From an uncultured Pseudomonadota bacterium (GTDB taxonomy: Bacteria; Pseudomonadota; Gammaproteobacteria; Steroidobacterales; Steroidobacteraceae), in assembly GCA_937920275.1 (NCBI GenBank), contig CALGVD010000078.1, positions 1-45,029 on the forward strand: a stretch of 45,029 nucleotides of DNA, given 5' to 3'. The notes beneath the pieces were generated by a model that saw only the letters and a program-made list of their open reading frames with translations, ran no database searches and was not told the DNA's origin. The translations under genes were made by a program, and so were the position numbers. This document shows positions 8,100 through 17,112 of the stretch, in pieces; the stretch's first letter is position 1; each line of letters starts with the position of its first letter.

Positions 8100-8105
8100 G
8101 CACGG

Positions 8106-9005
8106 ATGCGTACGGGCTTTCTGGGTCTCGGCGCCATGGGAGCCCCCATGGCGCGCAACCTGCACAAGGCGGGGATGCTGCAGGGCGTCTGGAACCGCAG
8201 CGCCGCGCGCGCTTCAGACCTCGCCGCGGAACTCGGCTGCACCCACGCCGCAACCCCCGCGGACCTCGCCGCCGCCTGCGAGGTGCTCGTCCTCTGCGTA
8301 TCCGCCGACACCGATGTCCTCGAGGTCGTCCGGGCGCTCGCCCCTGGGCTCAAGCCGGGCAGCCTCATCATCGACTGCTCGACCGTCTCAGCGGCCACCG
8401 CGGAAGCTGCCGGCGCGATCGTCGCCGCGCATGGCGGTGCCTTCCTCGACTGCCCGGTGAGCGGCGGCACCGAGGGCGCCCGCCAAGGCACTCTCGCGAT
8501 CATGTGTGGCGGCGCAGACGCGGATTTCGCGCGCGCCCGACCCGTACTCGCGGCGATGGGCAAGACCCTGAGTCTGTTCGGTCCGATCGGCGCCGGCCAA
8601 GCCACCAAGGCCACCAACCAGATCATGTGCGCGGGGATCATCCGCGCCGTCGCCGAGGCCATGGCCTTCGCGCGCGCGCAGCGCCTGCCGCTCGATCAGG
8701 TCGTCGACACTTTGGGCAAGGGCGCAGGCTCGTCCTGGTACTTCGTGAACCGCGCGCCCAACATGGTCCGCGGTTCCTTCCCCGCAGGATTCCGCATCGC
8801 ACTGCACGCCAAAGATCTGCGTATCTGCCGCGATATGGCGGCGGCCTGCGGCGTTTCTTTGCCTGTCGTGGAAGATGTGCTGCGCGAATACGAAGAACTC
8901 ATCCGTCGCGGTCATGGCGACGAGGACATCTCCGCGATCTACCGCCTGAAGCAGGAACTCTTCGAAGCGGCGCCGATCAGCAACCCGCCGGCCTCTTCAC
9001 CGTGA
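8106..9005 (+). CDS. NAD(P)-dependent beta-hydroxyacid dehydrogenase (HIBADH/GarR family)
   Basis: 299 residues. The N-terminal Rossmann motif is GFLGLGAMGAPMA (residues 4-16). The substrate-binding signature is DCPVSGGTEGA (116-125). The catalytic lysine is Lys168 in GAGQATKATNQ. Members include 3-hydroxyisobutyrate dehydrogenase, tartronate semialdehyde reductase and 6-phosphogluconate-like reductases. Which substrate this one uses cannot be told, since no catabolic partners are nearby. It follows a terminator, so it begins a new transcript. Its TGA overlaps the ATG of a 14-codon reading frame leading into dapF, so it may be the first gene of a dapF-xerC operon. Confidence 0.9.
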   Translation: MRTGFLGLGAMGAPMARNLHKAGMLQGVWNRSAARASDLAAELGCTHAATPADLAAACEVLVLCVSADTDVLEVVRALAPGLKPGSLIIDCSTVSAATAEAAGAIVAAHGGAFLDCPVSGGTEGARQGTLAIMCGGADADFARARPVLAAMGKTLSLFGPIGAGQATKATNQIMCAGIIRAVAEAMAFARAQRLPLDQVVDTLGKGAGSSWYFVNRAPNMVRGSFPAGFRIALHAKDLRICRDMAAACGVSLPVVEDVLREYEELIRRGHGDEDISAIYRLKQELFEAAPISNPPASSP

Positions 9006-9049
9006 TGGACCGCTGCGTCTACCGCGACCGCGCCGCACTCGGCGGCTGA
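9005..9049 (+). CDS. 14-codon reading frame linking the dehydrogenase gene to dapF
   Basis: The sequence encodes MDRCVYRDRAALGG. Its ATG overlaps the upstream stop (TGATG at 9003-9007) and its own stop overlaps the dapF start (TGATG at 9047-9051). No function is proposed for the peptide. The arrangement could pass reinitiating ribosomes from the upstream gene to dapF. It could also be chance. Confidence 0.3.
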   Translation: MDRCVYRDRAALGG

Positions 9050-9873
9050 TGATCCGCGCCTTCACCAAGATGCACGGCCTCGGCAACGACTTCGTCGTGG
9101 TCGAGGCGGCCACCGACGCCGCGTTGCCCTCCGCGGCTGCATGGCGCCGGCTCGCCGATCGCCATACGGGGATCGGCTTCGATCAGGCGCTCGTCATCCT
9201 CCCCCCGCGCCGCGACGGCACGGACGCCTACTGGCGCATCTTCAACGCGGATGGCGGCGAGGTCGAGCAATGCGGCAACGGCGCACGCTGCGTCGCCGAA
9301 TGGCTGCGTCTCGCCGGTCGCACGGACGAGGCCGCTCGACCGCTACGCCTCGAAAGCGCTGGCGGCGTCATCGCAGCGCGCTTCGACGCACCGGGGGTCG
9401 TCTCCATCGACATGGGCGTACCACGGTTCACCGACCCCGCCGAGCACAGCCTCGACCTCGAGGGTGAGACGATCCGCTTCACACAGGTATCGATGGGCAA
9501 CCCACACATCGTGCTGCGTGTGCCATCGATCGACGCAGCGCCGGTCGCCACGCTCGGTCCCGCGCTGGAATGCCACCCGATGTTCCCGCAACGCACCAAT
9601 GTCGGCTTCCTCGAAGTCATGGGCCGCGACGCCGGACGGCTGCGGGTCCACGAGCGCGGCGCGGGCGAAACGCTCGCCTGCGGCACAGGCGCCTGCGCAG
9701 CGATGGCCGTCGGCCGTCGAGCCGGCCTCTTCGATGAGACTGTGACGCTCCATCTGCGCGGCGGCGCACTCACGCTGCGCTGGCCGGGCGGCGACGCACC
9801 GCTCTGGATGACCGGCCCCGCCACCGTCGCGTTCCGCGGCGAGATCGAACCCTCTGATCTCTTTGGAGACTGA
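9049..9873 (+). CDS. dapF: diaminopimelate epimerase
   Basis: 274 residues, the family length. The N-terminus has KMHGLGNDFVVVEA. The two catalytic cysteines are Cys75 in EQCGNGARC and Cys211 in LACGTGAC, lying symmetrically in the two homologous domains. The enzyme converts LL-diaminopimelate to the meso form for peptidoglycan and lysine synthesis in the cytoplasm, without cofactor. Its stop overlaps the DUF484 start (TGATG). The dapF-DUF484-xerC order is characteristic of gammaproteobacteria. Confidence 0.96.
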   Translation: MIRAFTKMHGLGNDFVVVEAATDAALPSAAAWRRLADRHTGIGFDQALVILPPRRDGTDAYWRIFNADGGEVEQCGNGARCVAEWLRLAGRTDEAARPLRLESAGGVIAARFDAPGVVSIDMGVPRFTDPAEHSLDLEGETIRFTQVSMGNPHIVLRVPSIDAAPVATLGPALECHPMFPQRTNVGFLEVMGRDAGRLRVHERGAGETLACGTGACAAMAVGRRAGLFDETVTLHLRGGALTLRWPGGDAPLWMTGPATVAFRGEIEPSDLFGD

Positions 9874-10541
9874 TGCTGATGATCACCGCCCAAGATGTCT
9901 GCCGATTCCTGGAGAAACAGCCCGACTTCTTCGTCGATCACCCCGAACTGCTCGAGGCGCTGCATGTCCCGCATCGCACCGACGGCCAGACCGTGTCGTT
10001 GGTCGAACGGCAGGTGAAGGTGTTGCGCGCCAATCAAGCCGAGACGCGTCAGCGGCTGGCGACGCTCATCCGCAACGCGCGCGACAACGAAGCGCTGGTC
10101 GGGCATATGCACCGGCTGGCACTGCGGTTGATCGCAGCAAAGATCGCAGCACCGGCTGGCGCCCCGACGGCTCTCGAGCAGCTCGCACCGCTGGTCGAAG
10201 CCGCGATGCGCGAGGACTTCGGCGTGTCACCGGCGCGGCTATTGGCTCCGGCGGCGGTGCCGAAGAGCTTGCGCAGCACCTTGCTTGCATCGGGCTCGCC
10301 ACACTGTGGCCGACTGCGCGAGGACGATCGCCACGCCCTGCTCGGCGCGGTGGCCGAGGGCGTCGGGTCGATGGCGCTCGTGCCGCTCGGCGCCGGCGCC
10401 GCGCAGGGGCTGCTGGTGCTCGGCAGCGCCGACACCGTACATTTCCATCCGGGCATGGCCACCGACTTCCTCACCCGCATCGCTCAACTCCTCTCCACCG
10501 CACTCGCAGCGGCGACGGTGGCGCCTGCCGCACCGACATGA
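9873..10541 (+). CDS. DUF484 family protein (GAF-like)
   Basis: 222 residues. The N-terminus VCRFLEKQPDFFVDHPELLEAL is the hallmark of DUF484. It is followed by a helical linker (about 45-75) and a GAF-like domain (about 90-215). Function is not established, but the gene is conserved between dapF and xerC in many gammaproteobacteria (YigA-like position in E. coli). Two ATGs are possible, at 9873 and 9879. A GGAG at 9865-9868 fits the second better. The stop overlaps xerC (ATGA). Confidence 0.85.
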   Translation: MLMITAQDVCRFLEKQPDFFVDHPELLEALHVPHRTDGQTVSLVERQVKVLRANQAETRQRLATLIRNARDNEALVGHMHRLALRLIAAKIAAPAGAPTALEQLAPLVEAAMREDFGVSPARLLAPAAVPKSLRSTLLASGSPHCGRLREDDRHALLGAVAEGVGSMALVPLGAGAAQGLLVLGSADTVHFHPGMATDFLTRIAQLLSTALAAATVAPAAPT

Positions 10542-11437
10542 CCCCCGAGGCGCAGGACTGGGTCACGCGCTACGGCGTGCACCTCGGTGCCGAGCGCCGC
10601 CTGTCGCCGCACACCCGCTCCAACTATCTGCGCGAACTGCAGGCGCTCGCCGGATGGTGCGACCGCCAAGGGATCGCGGACTGGCGCACCCTCGACACCC
10701 AGCATATCCGGATGTTCGCCGCACGCTCGCATGCCGGCGGCCTCGCGCCGCGCAGCGTGCAGCGCCGGCTCTCCGCGGTGCGCAGCTTCCTGCGCTGGCT
10801 GCAGCGCGAGAAAATCATCAGCGGCAATCCGGCGGTGGATGTGCGGGCGCCCAAGACCCGCCGGCGACTGCCCGTCACCGTCGATGCCGACCAGATCGCC
10901 CGCCTGCTCGACTTCCAGCCCAAGGCGCCGCTCGAGCAGCGCGATCTCGCGCTGATGGAGCTCCTCTACTCGTCGGGTCTACGATTGGCTGAACTCGTGG
11001 GTCTCGATCTGCCCGACCTCGACCTGCCTGACCGCACCGTACGGGTCACCGGTAAGGGCCGGAAGGTGCGTATCGTGCCGGTCGGCCGCAAGGCCGTGAC
11101 AGCGCTTGAAGCGTGGTTGCGTACCCGGGCGGACCTCGCCAAAGAGGGTGACCCCGCCGTGTTCACCGGTCGCAGCGGACGGCGCATCGGCCCACGAGCG
11201 GTCCAGGCCAGGGTCGCGTACTGGGCGCGGCGGCAAGGGCTGCCGATGCACCTGCACCCGCACCTCTTCCGGCATTCTTTCGCCTCCCATCTGCTCGAGT
11301 CGAGCCAGGATCTGCGAGGCGTGCAGGAACTTCTGGGCCATGCCGACATCGCCACCACCCAGGTCTACACTCACCTTGATTTCCAGCATCTCGCCCGCAT
11401 CTACGATCAGACACACCCTCGCGCCCGCCGCAAATGA
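10538..11437 (+). CDS. xerC: site-specific tyrosine recombinase XerC
   Basis: 299 residues from an ATG overlapping the DUF484 stop (ATGA). The frame is open further upstream, but this start gives the family length (298 in E. coli). The N-terminal core-binding domain spans about 1-95 and the catalytic domain about 110-290. The catalytic set is complete: Arg149, Lys173, His242-x-x-Arg245, His268 and Tyr277 in TTQVYTHLD. XerC with XerD resolves chromosome dimers at dif. XerC is preferred over XerD because of the dapF-DUF484 context. Confidence 0.95.
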   Translation: MTPEAQDWVTRYGVHLGAERRLSPHTRSNYLRELQALAGWCDRQGIADWRTLDTQHIRMFAARSHAGGLAPRSVQRRLSAVRSFLRWLQREKIISGNPAVDVRAPKTRRRLPVTVDADQIARLLDFQPKAPLEQRDLALMELLYSSGLRLAELVGLDLPDLDLPDRTVRVTGKGRKVRIVPVGRKAVTALEAWLRTRADLAKEGDPAVFTGRSGRRIGPRAVQARVAYWARRQGLPMHLHPHLFRHSFASHLLESSQDLRGVQELLGHADIATTQVYTHLDFQHLARIYDQTHPRARRK

Positions 11438-11467
11438 CCTGACGGCGACAGCCTCAAGGACGGAACC

Positions 11468-12013
11468 ATGACCGACAGCTTCAATCCCCACGGCACCACG
11501 ATCGTGGGCGTCCGCCGCAATGGCATCGTCGCCATCGGCGGCGACGGCCAAGTGACCCTCGGCACCACCGTGATGAAGGCGAACGCGCGCAAGGTCCGCA
11601 TGCTCGGCCAAGGGACGGTGCTCGGCGGTTTCGCAGGCGGCACCGCCGACGCCTTCACGCTCTTCGAGCGCTTCGAGGGCAAGCTCGACAAGTTCGGCAA
11701 CCTCACCCGAGCCGCCATCGAACTTGCCAAAGATTGGCGTAGCGATCGCTACCTACGACGCCTCGAGGCCTTGCTGCTCGTCGGTGACCCTCAAAAATTG
11801 TTCGTGATCTCGGGCAACGGCGATGTGATCGAACCCGAGCACGACCTCGTCGCGATCGGCTCGGGCGGGCCGTTCGCGCAGGCCGCTGCCCGCGCCTTGA
11901 TGGAGAACACCGGACTCGGCGCGCGCGATATCGTCGAGCGCTCGCTCGGCATCGCCGCCGACATCTGCATCTACACCAACCGCAATCTCGTCATCGAGGA
12001 GCTGCACGCATGA
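11468..12013 (+). CDS. hslV: ATP-dependent protease HslVU, peptidase subunit
   Basis: 181 residues, with AAGGA 7 nt upstream of the ATG. The catalytic threonine is Thr10 in [12 protein letters not shown], so nine residues (MTDSFNPHG) must be removed to expose the N-terminal nucleophile. E. coli HslV has only the initiator Met before the Thr. The GGDGQVTLG and RKVR segments are typical. HslV forms a double hexamer stacked on the HslU ATPase and degrades cytoplasmic proteins under heat stress. The stop overlaps hslU (ATGA). Confidence 0.96.
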   Translation: MTDSFNPHGTTIVGVRRNGIVAIGGDGQVTLGTTVMKANARKVRMLGQGTVLGGFAGGTADAFTLFERFEGKLDKFGNLTRAAIELAKDWRSDRYLRRLEALLLVGDPQKLFVISGNGDVIEPEHDLVAIGSGGPFAQAAARALMENTGLGARDIVERSLGIAADICIYTNRNLVIEELHA

Positions 12014-13350
12014 GCGACCCCCTGACGCCGCGCGAGATCGTCGCCGAGCTCGACAAACACATCATCGGCCAGCAGGCCGCCAAGCGCGCCGTCGCCATCG
12101 CACTGCGCAACCGCTGGCGTCGCATGCAGGTCGGGGAGCCGTTGCGCGCCGAGATCACGCCCAAGAACATCCTGATGATCGGTCCCACCGGCGTCGGCAA
12201 GACCGAGATCGCCCGCCGCCTGGCGCGACTCGCACGCGCGCCCTTCGTGAAGGTCGAGGCGACCAAGTTCACCGAGGTCGGTTATGTCGGCCGCGATGTC
12301 GATTCCATCGTCAAAGACCTCGTCGAGGCCTCGATGAAGCTGCTCCGCGAGGAACAGCTCGCCGGCGTGCAGGATCGGGCGGCTGATGCCGCCGAAGAGC
12401 GCCTGCTCGATGCGCTCTTGCCGAAGCCGCGGATGATGGGCTTCTCGACCGACGAACCCGCGGCACCGCGCGATGCCGATACCCGCCAGAAGTTCCGCAA
12501 GATGCTGCGTGAAGGCGCGCTCGACGACCGCGAGATCGAACTCGAGCTGCAGGGTACGATGCCGGGTGTCGACATCATGGTGCCGCCCGGCATGGAAGAG
12601 ATGCAGCAGCAGCTGCGCTCGATGTTCAAGGACCTCGGCGCAGGACGCAGCAAACCGCGCAAACTCAAGGTGCGCGAGGCGCGCAGGATCCTGCTCGAAG
12701 AGGAGTCCGCCAAACTCGTCAACGAAGAGGAACTGCGCGCGGCGGCGGTGCACAACGCCGAACAGAACGGCATCGTGTTCATCGACGAGATCGACAAAGT
12801 CTGCCGACGGCAGGAATCCTATGGCGCCGATGTCTCGCGCGAGGGCGTACAGCGCGACCTGCTGCCGCTGGTCGAAGGCTGTACCGTCAACACCAAGTAC
12901 GGTGCGCTCAAGACCGACCATGTCCTCTTCATCGCCTCGGGCGCCTTCCACCTCGCCAAGCCCTCGGACCTCATCCCCGAGTTGCAGGGCCGGTTCCCGA
13001 TCCGCGTCGAGCTCGATTCCTTGCTGGTCGAGGATTTCGTGCGCATCCTCACCGAACCCGATGCCTCGCTCACGCGGCAGTACACCGCACTGCTCGCCAC
13101 CGAAGGCGTCGGCATCGAGTTCACCACCGAGGGCATCCGCCGCATCGCCGAGATCGCCGCACAGGTCAACTCGAACACCGAGAACATCGGCGCGCGGCGC
13201 CTGCACACCGTCATGGAGCGCCTGCTCGAGGAGCTCTCCTACGATGCTGTCGAGCAGCGTGGCAGCACCGTGGTGATCGACGCAAAACGTGTGGAGGAGA
13301 GCTTGGGTGCGCTCGCGCAGGACGAGGATGTCAGCCGCTTCATCCTCTGA
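12010..13350 (+). CDS. hslU: ATP-dependent protease HslVU, ATPase subunit
   Basis: 446 residues (E. coli 443). [20 protein letters not shown] opens the AAA+ domain. Walker A is GPTGVGKT at 58-65 and Walker B is IVFIDEIDK near 260. The family-specific I-domain lies between them, at roughly 110-240. The C-terminus has the sensor II segment [15 protein letters not shown] and ends in the short tail that docks HslV. HslU unfolds substrates and threads them into HslV. It is translationally coupled to hslV. I see no sigma-32 promoter that I would trust. Confidence 0.97.
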   Translation: MSDPLTPREIVAELDKHIIGQQAAKRAVAIALRNRWRRMQVGEPLRAEITPKNILMIGPTGVGKTEIARRLARLARAPFVKVEATKFTEVGYVGRDVDSIVKDLVEASMKLLREEQLAGVQDRAADAAEERLLDALLPKPRMMGFSTDEPAAPRDADTRQKFRKMLREGALDDREIELELQGTMPGVDIMVPPGMEEMQQQLRSMFKDLGAGRSKPRKLKVREARRILLEEESAKLVNEEELRAAAVHNAEQNGIVFIDEIDKVCRRQESYGADVSREGVQRDLLPLVEGCTVNTKYGALKTDHVLFIASGAFHLAKPSDLIPELQGRFPIRVELDSLLVEDFVRILTEPDASLTRQYTALLATEGVGIEFTTEGIRRIAEIAAQVNSNTENIGARRLHTVMERLLEELSYDAVEQRGSTVVIDAKRVEESLGALAQDEDVSRFIL

Positions 13351-13365
13351 CCGAGCCACGATCGT

Positions 13366-13746
13366 GTGAGCGATCTCGTCCTCGGGCTGATCGTGCTGAT
13401 CGTGGCAGCGGTACCCATCTCGCTGGGTGTGCTGCTGCTCGCAGATGGCGCCGGGCTCGACGGTGAGGGGCGCACGCGCCGATGGATCTGGGTCGCGCTC
13501 GCCGCCCTGGCCGTACCAGGGCTTGCGTGGACGGGCGTCGCCGCTTGGGGCTGGGCAGGCGAGGCGCACCTCAAACCGCTCTGCCAAGCCTTTGCGACGC
13601 CTGAGTATCGCGCCACCACGCCCGTGCAGCCGGGCGATATCCTGCTCGATGCACTGCCCAGCGCGTCCCCGCCGCCAGCGTGGTCCCGCGCGTTCGGTGC
13701 ACAGCTCATCACCGATCCTGCCTCACCTGCCGCTGCGGCATCGTGA
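13366..13746 (+). CDS. hypothetical protein with two membrane segments
   Basis: 126 residues from a GTG, 15 nt after the hslU stop. Hydrophobic segments lie at about 4-27 and 41-62. An Ala/Pro-rich tail without recognised motifs follows. Codon usage matches its neighbours, and the position suggests co-transcription with hslVU. I do not recognise the family. The stop overlaps a further short frame (GTGA). Confidence 0.6.
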   Translation: MSDLVLGLIVLIVAAVPISLGVLLLADGAGLDGEGRTRRWIWVALAALAVPGLAWTGVAAWGWAGEAHLKPLCQAFATPEYRATTPVQPGDILLDALPSASPPPAWSRAFGAQLITDPASPAAAAS

Positions 13747-13880
13747 GCGGCAGCAAGACCGTGCGCGCCGAGCGCTCGCCGTGGCCCGGCGGCGACGGGG
13801 TGGCGAAGTTCGTGGCGCGGGGACGGCAACCGGACGCGACCGTCGGAGCGCCGATGACCCCGGCGACGCTGCGACCCTGA
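13743..13880 (+). CDS. possible 45-residue small protein
   Basis: A GTG-initiated frame overlapping the preceding stop (GTGA). It encodes a basic peptide (VSGSKTVRAERSPWPGGDG then VAKFVARGRQPDATVGAP) with no hydrophobic segment or known motif. It could be a real coupled small gene, or the remnant of a longer C-terminus of the preceding protein after a frameshift. It ends 9 bp before the convergent DUF1501 gene. Confidence 0.25.
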   Translation: MSGSKTVRAERSPWPGGDGVAKFVARGRQPDATVGAPMTPATLRP

Positions 13881-13889
13881 GGTCGGCTG

Positions 13890-15296
13890 TCAGGTCAGGA
13901 ACCCGAGGTTGCGCGTCGCGAAATTGTTGATGCTGGGCGCCACCTTGACGAGGTCCGTATCGGTCACCCCGAACCAGCTGGCAAGCGTCGCCGCGTACTG
14001 ATCGGCGGAGACCGTCGGGATGATGCGCCCACCACCGATCTCGAGGGTGCTGCCGATCTCGAGCAACGGATAGTCGCCATAGAAACGACCCCCGCGCACG
14101 GCGCCACCTGCGACCAGTTGTACGCCGCCCCAAGCATGATCAGACCCGTCGCCGTTCGAGGTGAGCGTCCGGCCGAAGTCCGAATGCGTGAACAGCGTGA
14201 CGCTGTCCTGCAGGCCGATCTCAGCCACCGCGTCGTGGAACATCTTGATCGAGTTGCTGACATTGGACAGCAAGCCCGGCTGGTCGTCGAGCAGCGTGTC
14301 GTGCTGGTCGAAGCCGCCCACCGACACGAAGAAGATCTGCCGCGACATCGACAGCTGCGACCGCGAGGCGATCATCTTGGCGACGGTACGCAGCTGGGTC
14401 TGCAACGGCGTGAGCGTGACACCCGTGTTCGGCAGTGCTGCGAAGTTCGGGCCCGCAGCGATCGCGGCGTTGACGCGGTCGGCGTACTGCAGAGCGCGCC
14501 GCTGCACGGTGGCGAAGCTGCGCTCGTACATCGTATTGGTGGAGGCGCCACTGCTCGCCGCCAGCAAAGCTTCGAACGAACTCCGACGGCCGCCCGCCAC
14601 CCCGGTGGTGCCGAGGCCGGTGAAGGTGGCTGCGCCGGTGGCACCCGAGACGTACGGACGCGCGACCTCGCCCGCCTGGAAGAAGGTCTGGCCCGCCAAG
14701 GAGACATTGAGGGCGAGCTGTTGATCGGCGGTGCGCGCGGCGAGCACATCAGCCACGCGGCCCGCCCAGCCGGAGCGCATGACGGCGCGACCCCGCAGGC
14801 TGTGCCACTGGTCTTGCTGGTCGTTGTGCGAGAACAGTTGTGGTGGCAGCGTATGCCCGCTGGTCGCAGCGCTCTGGTACTGCGCCTTGGTGGTGGGCCG
14901 CAGCAACGGACCGATGTTCGGCAGCACGGCGAGCCGACCGGCAGCGAAGAGGTCACGCACGCCGGTCATGCTCGGATGGAAGCCGAAGCTCGGATCTCCG
15001 GCGACTTGTCCCACGCGGGTGATCGGCAGCAGCGCCGCACGATCGATCGCGAGGCTCGATGCCGTACCGCCGCCGCGCGAGCGGGCATAGGCGTTGTACT
15101 CGGCGGTGCTGTTGGGCACCACCATGTTCCAGGAATCGTTGCCGCCGAACATGAAAAGGCACACCAACGCCTTGTAGTCGCTGAAGCCACCGGTGCCCGC
15201 CGCCTGCGCCCACACGGTGTCCGGCGTCCGACCGAACGCGTACAACGTGCCACCCGCGGCAGCGGCCCGAAGGAACTTGCGGCGTTGGTGGTTCAT
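13890..15296 (-). CDS. DUF1501 family protein, Tat-exported
   Basis: 468 residues. The N-terminus HQRRKFLRAAAAGG is a twin-arginine signal, so the protein is exported folded. The body has LFMFGGNDSWNMVVP near residue 50, FSHNDQQDQWHS, and the FTHSDFGRTLTSNGDGSDHAWGG segment typical of DUF1501, a family related in fold to alkaline phosphatases and sulfatases. Substrate is unknown. The start is 4 nt from the stop of the upstream DUF1800 gene. The two families very commonly occur as such a pair, so they probably act together in the envelope. Confidence 0.88.
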   Translation of the reverse strand: MNHQRRKFLRAAAAGGTLYAFGRTPDTVWAQAAGTGGFSDYKALVCLFMFGGNDSWNMVVPNSTAEYNAYARSRGGGTASSLAIDRAALLPITRVGQVAGDPSFGFHPSMTGVRDLFAAGRLAVLPNIGPLLRPTTKAQYQSAATSGHTLPPQLFSHNDQQDQWHSLRGRAVMRSGWAGRVADVLAARTADQQLALNVSLAGQTFFQAGEVARPYVSGATGAATFTGLGTTGVAGGRRSSFEALLAASSGASTNTMYERSFATVQRRALQYADRVNAAIAAGPNFAALPNTGVTLTPLQTQLRTVAKMIASRSQLSMSRQIFFVSVGGFDQHDTLLDDQPGLLSNVSNSIKMFHDAVAEIGLQDSVTLFTHSDFGRTLTSNGDGSDHAWGGVQLVAGGAVRGGRFYGDYPLLEIGSTLEIGGGRIIPTVSADQYAATLASWFGVTDTDLVKVAPSINNFATRNLGFLT

Positions 15297-15300
15297 GCGT

Positions 15301-17079
15301 TCATCTCTGCAGGGCGTATTCGGGCGAGGTCACGACGAAGTAGATCGCATCGGCGGTCCGCGTGGCGAGCGCATTGGCCGGGTTGGTGGTCGGCACGGTC
15401 GTCCGCTCGATCTGGGCCTTGGTCTCCGCTTTCAGGGCGGCCGACATCTGCCCCGCACCACCGAGCAGCTTGTCGGCGACGCGGTTGACGAGCGCCTCGG
15501 AGTCCGCCGCCAGTGCGAGTTCGCCCGTGGTGTTGATGTACATGTCGTCGGCGTTGAGGGTCGCGGCCTGAGCCTGCGTACGCGCGAAAGCTTGGGTGTA
15601 GAAATAATTGGTGGTGGAGGCCGCGAGGATCTCGGTGCCGAGCTGCATCTCGGGGGAGACATAGCCACCGTCGGAGATCTCGCCGGGCGGCGCGTAGAAC
15701 GGACTGAAGAAATTGAACACGGAGGGCGACAACCCCTGCCCCTGGCCGAACTGCGCCGTGGGCGTACGACCCGTGAAGTTGCGGCCGACGCCGAGTTTGC
15801 CGCTCGTCGAGGTGACCGCAAAGGCACGCCAGAACTGCGTCAATCGCAGCAACGGCTCCTTCAGCTTGCCCGCGACCGCGCCCGCAGGGGGATTACGCGC
15901 CTCGGCATCGAGCAGGATCGCACGGACCACCGCTTCGAGGTTGCCGCGGCGACCGCTGCCGTCGTTGTTGAAACGCTCGGCCACACGCTGCACATAGGCC
16001 CGCGAGGGATTGCTCGTCACCAATTTCTGGATCAACTGCTTGGAGATGAACGGACCGACGTTCGGGTGGTTGAAGATGTTGTCGAGCGCGTCCGCGAGGT
16101 CTTTGGCGCCAGTCTGGTTCGCAGGCAGCAGGCCGTTCGGCAGCGCAACACCGTTGTAGTTGAGGAGTTGTTTGGTGCCGGTTTCGTGCTGCTCGGCGTA
16201 GAGCTGCATCGGTTTGACCTGGTTGAAGTTCGCCGAATAGGCGCGCTCGACCCGCGTATTGTTGAAGGTGCAGGTCGGGAGTGTGCTCGGGCAGGCCCAG
16301 TTCCAGCCGGTGAACACCCGCGCGAACCCCTCGGTCTCCACTTGACCAAAGGTCGGGATCGGCTGACCGGTGGCGTCGTTTTGTACACTGCCATCGAGGT
16401 TCAGTTGCACGAGGCCGACGCTGAACAACTGCGCCAATTCGCGGGCATAGTTCTCATCGGGACGCAGGTTGGTGTTGGCGGCGGCGCGACGGTTGCCGAG
16501 CATCGAGAGGTAGATGCCCATCGCCGGGTGCAGCGTGACGTCCTCGAGCAGCGTGCGGAAGTTGCCGAAGGCGTTGCGCGCCAACATGTCGTGGAAATCA
16601 GCGGTGGCGAAGGGCAGATTATTGAGCGCACCCACCTGCGAGACCACCATGATCTGCGAGAGCGCGAAAGCCACGCGTTGCCGCAATTGGTCCTCGCCGC
16701 GCAAGGCATTGGTGAACCACTGCTCTTGCCGGAAGGTATTGAGGGTCGCCGGATTGAACCCGGTCGGTACCGGAGTCGGGTAGGCGGCGACGACGGCGGG
16801 CAGCAGCAATTGTGTCGGCTTGGCGATCTCGGCGTCGATCCACCGCGAATAGGCGTTGGTCACATCACCCAAACCGATCAACCGGGACGCCTCGGCGTCG
16901 GTCGCGCCGAAGGTGGTCTGGTTGAGGAAACGGAAGGCCTCGACTTTGCCGAGGGGCGCAGGCGGTGGCACCACGGCTTGGGGCGGTGTCGACGAGCCGC
17001 CACCGCCACCACCGCCACAGGCGGCGAGGAAGCCGAGCATCAACGCCGACAGGACCGGTCTTACCCTCGAAGATGGCAC
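15301..17079 (-). CDS. DUF1800 family protein, probable lipoprotein
   Basis: 592 residues from a GTG at 17079. I chose this start because GAGG precedes it by 6 nt and it gives a compact lipoprotein signal: basic start, hydrophobic stretch, and lipobox LAAC followed by seven glycines. A longer open frame starting at 17145 would read through a perfect inverted repeat. The DUF1800 domain follows (FLNQTTFGATDAEASRL at its start, GLSPSVFNFFSPFY near the C-terminus). Function is unknown. It is co-transcribed with the Tat-exported DUF1501 protein. The gene lies downstream of a two-component pair on the same strand. Confidence 0.85.
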   Translation of the reverse strand: MPSSRVRPVLSALMLGFLAACGGGGGGGSSTPPQAVVPPPAPLGKVEAFRFLNQTTFGATDAEASRLIGLGDVTNAYSRWIDAEIAKPTQLLLPAVVAAYPTPVPTGFNPATLNTFRQEQWFTNALRGEDQLRQRVAFALSQIMVVSQVGALNNLPFATADFHDMLARNAFGNFRTLLEDVTLHPAMGIYLSMLGNRRAAANTNLRPDENYARELAQLFSVGLVQLNLDGSVQNDATGQPIPTFGQVETEGFARVFTGWNWACPSTLPTCTFNNTRVERAYSANFNQVKPMQLYAEQHETGTKQLLNYNGVALPNGLLPANQTGAKDLADALDNIFNHPNVGPFISKQLIQKLVTSNPSRAYVQRVAERFNNDGSGRRGNLEAVVRAILLDAEARNPPAGAVAGKLKEPLLRLTQFWRAFAVTSTSGKLGVGRNFTGRTPTAQFGQGQGLSPSVFNFFSPFYAPPGEISDGGYVSPEMQLGTEILAASTTNYFYTQAFARTQAQAATLNADDMYINTTGELALAADSEALVNRVADKLLGGAGQMSAALKAETKAQIERTTVPTTNPANALATRTADAIYFVVTSPEYALQR

Positions 17080-17112
17080 CGCAGACCTCGTTGTCAGGAC
17101 TTCAGCTGCGAG

